Made by a program: the position numbers and the translations under genes. From positions 1-33,572 of the forward strand of contig SHYM01000006.1 of assembly GCA_009692805.1 (NCBI GenBank): DNA of 33,572 nucleotides. Direction: 5' to 3'. This document shows, piece after piece, positions 30,366 to 33,572 of this stretch. The notes under the pieces are model-generated. The model was not told the DNA's origin. It was given only the letters and a program-made list of their open reading frames with translations, and searched no databases. Position 1 is the first letter of the stretch; the number at the start of each line of letters is the position of its first letter. The stretch is from Dehalococcoidia bacterium (GTDB lineage: Bacteria > Chloroflexota > Dehalococcoidia > SHYM01).

Positions 30366-31208
30366 GTGGGCACCCTCTACCTGGTCTCCACCCCCATCGG
30401 CAATCTGGAGGACATCACCCAGCGGGCGCTGCGCGTCCTGCGGGAGGCGTCGCTCATTGCCGCCGAGGATACCCGCACCGCCCGCATCCTGCTGTCCGCC
30501 TATGGGATCACCACGCCCGTGGTCAGCTATCACGAGCAGGGCGGCCAGCCGCGAGTGGAACCGATACTCCAGCGGCTTCAGGGAGGAGACGTCGCCCTCA
30601 TCTCCGAGGCGGGGACCCCAGGGATCAGCGACCCGGGCTTCGAGCTGGTGCACGCGACCCTGGCCGCCGGGCATCAGGTGGTGCCGGTCCCCGGCCCCTC
30701 GGCCCTGACGGCGGCGCTGGCCGTCGCGGGAGTGCCCCTGGACCAGTTCACCTACGTGGGGTTCCTCCCCCGGCGGCGGGCTCAGCGGCGCCGCCTGCTG
30801 GGGGAGCTGGCCGCCTCGCCCCGGACCAGCGTGGCCTTCGAAGCGCCCCACCGCCTCCGCGCCGCCCTGGAGGACATGGCGGAGGCCCTGGGCCTGCGCC
30901 CGCTGGCGGTCTGCCGGGAGCTGACCAAGCTCCATGAAGAGGTCTTCCGCGGCACCCCGGAGGAGGCCCTGGCCCATTTCCAGCAGCCGCGAGGAGAGTT
31001 CACGCTGGTGTTTGCCGGGGCGCCGGCTGAGGACCGGCGCTCCGCCACGGGCGACTCCGCCGCTCTCCGTCGCCGGCTGGGCGCGCTGCGACGCCAGGGG
31101 CTCAGGGCCAGGGAGGCGGTAGGGCAAGTCGCCGTCGAGACGGGCGTCTCACGTCGCCTGGTGTACCAGGAGTGGCTGCGGCTGTCCCCACCCCGGACAC
31201 CGGCCTAG
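30366..31208 (+). CDS. rsmI: 16S rRNA (cytidine(1402)-2'-O)-methyltransferase RsmI
   Basis: 280 aa from the GTG at 30366. Tetrapyrrole-methylase fold with GTLYLVSTPIGNLEDITQRALRVL, IAAEDTRTARILL, YHEQ, ALISEAGTPGISDPGFELV and VPGPSALTAALAVAGVP, then FVGFLP-like YVGFLPRRRAQRRR, FEAPHRL and CRELTKLHEEV. The frame is open well upstream through the glycosyltransferase gene in another frame, but conservation begins here. It methylates the 2'-OH of C1402 in the decoding centre. It is translationally coupled to the upstream glycosyltransferase (2 nt gap) and followed immediately by repeat copy 6. Confidence 0.95.
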   Translation: MGTLYLVSTPIGNLEDITQRALRVLREASLIAAEDTRTARILLSAYGITTPVVSYHEQGGQPRVEPILQRLQGGDVALISEAGTPGISDPGFELVHATLAAGHQVVPVPGPSALTAALAVAGVPLDQFTYVGFLPRRRAQRRRLLGELAASPRTSVAFEAPHRLRAALEDMAEALGLRPLAVCRELTKLHEEVFRGTPEEALAHFQQPRGEFTLVFAGAPAEDRRSATGDSAALRRRLGALRRQGLRAREAVGQVAVETGVSRRLVYQEWLRLSPPRTPA

Positions 31209-31330
31209 TACTCCGCGACCATCCCCCTGGCCCCCTTCCTGGCCAGGAAGGGGGTAGTTTGAAGGTGTCAGAAGGGGGACACCCCCTTCGACCCCCGGTA
31301 GAGGGAGACCCCTCTGCGCTCCCCCCAGCC
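31209..31330 (-). mobile_element. Structured interspersed repeat, copy 6 (both ends trimmed)
   Basis: Reverse orientation between the convergent rsmI and polyprenyl synthase genes. It contains CCGCGACCATCCCCC, the intact third-hairpin palindrome (about 31230-31253), TAGTTTGAAGG, hairpin 2 GAAGGGGG-acac-CCCCCTTC (about 31271-31290) and hairpin 1 AGAGGGAGACCCCTCTGCGC. The terminal inverted repeats are missing, so it may serve only as a bidirectional terminator-like structure here. Confidence 0.65.
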
Positions 31331-31348
31331 TGGGTTGTGGGCGGGTGC

Positions 31349-32314
31349 CTAGCGGCTGCGATCCAGGACGTAGTCCACCAGCCCGTGGAGGGAGTCCTGG
31401 GCCGGGGAGGACGGCAGGCGCCGTAGCTCACGCCGGGCCTCCTCGGCGTAGCCGCGGGCGATGGCATAGGCCTCGTCGATGACGCCGGAGTCGCGGATGC
31501 GGGCGACGGCCTCCCGTACCGCCGCCTCGCGGTCGGGCCCCTCGCAGGCGCGGCGGATGGTGGCATCGGCGGGCTCGCGCTCCAGGAGAAGGATCGCCGG
31601 CAGGGTCACGGTGCCCTGGAGCAGGTCGTTGCCCACCGGCTTGCCCAGGTCCTCCTCGGTCCCCATGTAGTCGAGGATGTCGTCCACGATCTGGAAAGCC
31701 AGGCCCAGGGCGTGGCCGAACCGCCGCAGGGCCAGCACCTCCTCCTCGGGAGCGCCGCTGAGGACTGCTCCCGCCTCCGTGGCCATGGAGAAGAGGGAGG
31801 CGGTCTTGCGCTCGATGCGCTGGAGGTAGTGCTGCCGGTCCTGCTTGGCGTCGAAGGCGCTGAAGAGCTCGTTCAGCTCGCCCTTGCACAGGGTCATGAC
31901 GGTGCGCGCGAAGAGGTGGACGCAGCGCAGGTTGCCGGTGGAGGTGCACAGGTCGGCGGAGTTGGCGAAGAGGTAGTCGCCCAGCAGGATGGCGGTGCTG
32001 TCTCCCCAGAGGCTGTGAACGGTGGGGTCGCCCCGCCGCAGGGCGCTCTTGTCCACGGTGTCGTCGTGCACCAGGGTGGCAGTGTGCAGCAGCTCGGCGG
32101 CCGCGGCCATGGTCACGACGTGGGTCGTATCGTGGGGGTGGAAGCGGGCTGAAAGCAGGCAGAGCGCTGGCCTTATCTGCTTGCCTCGCTGGCGCAACAC
32201 ATGGTCCAGCATCTGGCCCAGCCAGGGGAAATCCACCTGGGCCAGCTCGCGCAGCCGCTCCAGCACCAGGTCCAGTTCCGCCTCTATGGGGGCATAGATC
32301 GCTAGGACGGACAT
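31349..32314 (-). CDS. Polyprenyl diphosphate synthase (trans-isoprenyl)
   Basis: 321 aa from the ATG at 32314. First aspartate-rich motif LVHDDTVDKSALRRGDPT, upstream basic GKQIRPALCLL, second motif FQIVDDILDYMGTEEDLGKPVGNDLLQGTVTLP, the classic trans-prenyl synthase set. It elongates allylic diphosphates to long chains such as octaprenyl or nonaprenyl diphosphate for quinone side chains. Chain length cannot be read reliably. The start overlaps the 3' end of tatD by 13 nt, so the two should be coupled. A much longer open frame upstream lies within tatD and is a shadow. Confidence 0.95.
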   Translation of the reverse strand: MSVLAIYAPIEAELDLVLERLRELAQVDFPWLGQMLDHVLRQRGKQIRPALCLLSARFHPHDTTHVVTMAAAAELLHTATLVHDDTVDKSALRRGDPTVHSLWGDSTAILLGDYLFANSADLCTSTGNLRCVHLFARTVMTLCKGELNELFSAFDAKQDRQHYLQRIERKTASLFSMATEAGAVLSGAPEEEVLALRRFGHALGLAFQIVDDILDYMGTEEDLGKPVGNDLLQGTVTLPAILLLEREPADATIRRACEGPDREAAVREAVARIRDSGVIDEAYAIARGYAEEARRELRRLPSSPAQDSLHGLVDYVLDRSR

Positions 32315-33141
32315 TTGCAGACCCCAGCGGCCACCGCGCCCAGACGGTACACTCCCAGGGCGTTGGCGGTAGTCGTACGCGCCAGCTCCTCCAGGCTTAT
32401 ACCGCGCAGGGCGGCTACCTTGGCTGCTGTCTCGATGAGATAAGCGGGCTCGTTCCTCTGGCCTCGGTGGCCCTGGGGCGCCAACACCGGGGCGTCGGTC
32501 TCCAGCACCAGCCCATGAGCGGGGACTGCGCGGGCGACCTCCTGGGTGCGCTCCGCCCCGGGGAAGGTGACGGGCCCCGCCACGGAGATAAGGAAACCCA
32601 GGTCGAGGAGGCGGCCGGCTGCCGCGGCATCGCCGCTGAAGCAATGCATCACGCCGAAGGGTGGCGCCTCGCCCAGGGCTCGCCTGGCCCTCGCCCAGGG
32701 CTCCAGGAAGCGCAGGCAGTCCTCCAGCGCCTGGCGCTGGTGCACCACCACGGGCAGGTGCAGCTCCGCGGCCAGCTCCAGTTGCAGACGGAAGACCCGC
32801 TCTTGCTCTTCCCTGGGCGCCCGGTCCCGATAGAAGTCCAGGCCGATCTCGCCGATGGCCACCACCTTGGGGTGGCGGGCCAGCTCGCCCAGGGCTTGCA
32901 GATCGCCCGGCCTCATCTCCCCCGCCTTGTTGGGATGGATGCCCAGGGCGGCGTAGACCTCCGGATAGCGCTCGGCAATATCAAGGGTCAAGGGGGAGCT
33001 TCCCAGGTCTTCGGCAGTCGTTATCAGGAGGGCCACGCCAGCCTCGCGGGCGCGCTCCAGCGTCTCGTCCCGGTCGCGGTAAGAGCCGTCGTCCAGGTGG
33101 CAGTGGCTATCTACCCACACAAGCTGCCTCGCGTGGCTCAC
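32302..33141 (-). CDS. tatD: TatD family metal-dependent hydrolase / DNase
   Basis: 279 aa. WVDSHCHLDD (metal ligands in HCH), ALGIHPNKA, IGEIGLDFYRD, QLELAAELHLPVVVHQRQ, MHCFSGD and the final LVLETDAPVLAPQGHRGQRNEPAYL are the ordered TatD signatures. It is a metal-dependent 3'-5' exonuclease in studied members. The GTG start at 33141 has AGGG 4 nt upstream within a GTTCGCCCTGAGC...AGGG motif. The arrangement metG-tatD is a common bacterial pairing. Overlaps the next gene's start. Confidence 0.94.
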   Translation of the reverse strand: MSHARQLVWVDSHCHLDDGSYRDRDETLERAREAGVALLITTAEDLGSSPLTLDIAERYPEVYAALGIHPNKAGEMRPGDLQALGELARHPKVVAIGEIGLDFYRDRAPREEQERVFRLQLELAAELHLPVVVHQRQALEDCLRFLEPWARARRALGEAPPFGVMHCFSGDAAAAGRLLDLGFLISVAGPVTFPGAERTQEVARAVPAHGLVLETDAPVLAPQGHRGQRNEPAYLIETAAKVAALRGISLEELARTTTANALGVYRLGAVAAGVCKCPS

Positions 33142-33179
33142 CCTGCGACGGGCTCAGGGCGAACGCTGTACCGGCCTGG

Positions 33180-33572
33180 CTAGCGACCGACATGGGCTTC
33201 CTGCAGGCGCTGGAGCTCCGTCTGGGCCACCTGCTCGTCCAGCTTCTTGAAGAGCGGGGCAGGCTCGCGCAGGGGGTGGCCCGGGATGGGCTCCTGGATG
33301 GTCCAGCCGGCCTGGGCGGCGGTGCCCTCCAGCCCCAGGAAGTGATGGAGCCTTTCGGAGCTGAAGGGCAGGAAGGGGCACAGGACAGTCTTCAGGGCGG
33401 CGATGACATAGAGGGCGACCCATAGCGTGGTGGCGGTGCGCTGGGGGTCCTCCCGCAGGCTCTTCCAAGGCGCCCGCTCCTCCAGGTAGCGGTTGCCTTC
33501 CTGGGCCAGGCTGAAGGCCTCGCGGATCCCCTCGCGGAAACTGGTGTGGGCCAGGGCCTTGTCCACCGCCTG
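33180..33572 (-). CDS. metG: Methionine--tRNA ligase, C-terminal part (runs off the window)
   Basis: 131 codons are visible including the stop; the gene continues past the end of the window. NRYLEERAPWKSLREDPQRTATTLWVALYVIAALKTVLCPFLPFSSERLHHFLGL is the anticodon-binding alpha-helical domain of MetRS (the NxYLxxxxPW pattern). The ending FKKLDEQVAQTELQRLQ is the usual end of the core; no C-terminal tRNA-binding EMAP domain is present on this side. It precedes tatD by 38 nt. Confidence 0.9.
   Translation of the reverse strand, partial: QAVDKALAHTSFREGIREAFSLAQEGNRYLEERAPWKSLREDPQRTATTLWVALYVIAALKTVLCPFLPFSSERLHHFLGLEGTAAQAGWTIQEPIPGHPLREPAPLFKKLDEQVAQTELQRLQEAHVGR

Noticed and set aside
32315-32644. 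Long N-terminal extension of the polyprenyl synthase
   Set aside because: It is a shadow frame of tatD; the ATG at 32314 starts the conserved protein.
1-33572. CRISPR array, tRNA or rRNA genes
   Set aside because: No regularly spaced repeats, cloverleaf sequence or rRNA segment recognised anywhere in the window.

Overview
This is a high-GC (roughly two-thirds G+C by eye) bacterial chromosome segment made mostly of housekeeping genes. The gene set (infC-rpmI-rplT, pheS/pheT, mutS2, rarA, dnaX, ybeY, moeA, thrB-lysC, rsmI, a prenyl synthase-tatD-metG run, an SCPx-type thiolase with a DUF35 partner, a LOG protein) and the style of the proteins suggest a Chloroflexota genome, probably of the Dehalococcoidia group. 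This is an inference from gene content; no rRNA gene is present to confirm it.

Layout. 1-3.1 kb: a PAP2-like membrane protein whose catalytic residues are all replaced, then mutS2. 3.2-6.7 kb: an MFS exporter (minus strand), a small zinc-ribbon protein, rarA. 6.9-9.2 kb: a minus-strand operon of thiolase, DUF35 and LOG protein. 9.7-13.1 kb: a CorA-like transporter, ybeY, dnaX. 13.4-14.7 kb: a strong promoter driving infC-rpmI-rplT, closed by a perfect hairpin. 15.1-22.1 kb: pheS and pheT, separated by about 3.4 kb of cargo (an SCP2-like protein, a metallophosphoesterase, an MFS exporter, a broken phosphoesterase copy and an AT-richer Abi-type defence gene). 22.2-22.7 kb: a hicBA toxin-antitoxin pair with a frameshifted toxin. 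23-28.5 kb: moeA, an unknown Cys-containing protein, a decayed acylphosphatase, a YHYH lipoprotein, thrB and lysC. 28.6-33.6 kb: a CcdA/DsbD-type membrane protein, a glycosyltransferase, rsmI, a polyprenyl synthase, tatD and the 3' part of metG.

The most interesting signal is not a gene. A family of structured interspersed repeats of about 160-205 bp sits in at least six intergenic gaps. It has three hairpins, imperfect terminal inverted repeats beginning GGCCTTGCACA-like, and, where ends are intact, flanking direct repeats of 9-13 bp. It looks like a non-autonomous mobile element (MITE-like). Pieces of the same element, and shorter palindromes that also occur inside it, lie in frame inside protein genes: the phosphoesterase, rarA, pheS and pheT. 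This resembles the in-frame palindromic elements known from Rickettsia.

Other notable points are several promoters whose -10 box lies at leaderless distance from the start codon, two genes without a canonical start codon (infC and the phosphoesterase), and several proteins with substituted hallmark residues (PAP2, CorA, YbeY, thiolase).
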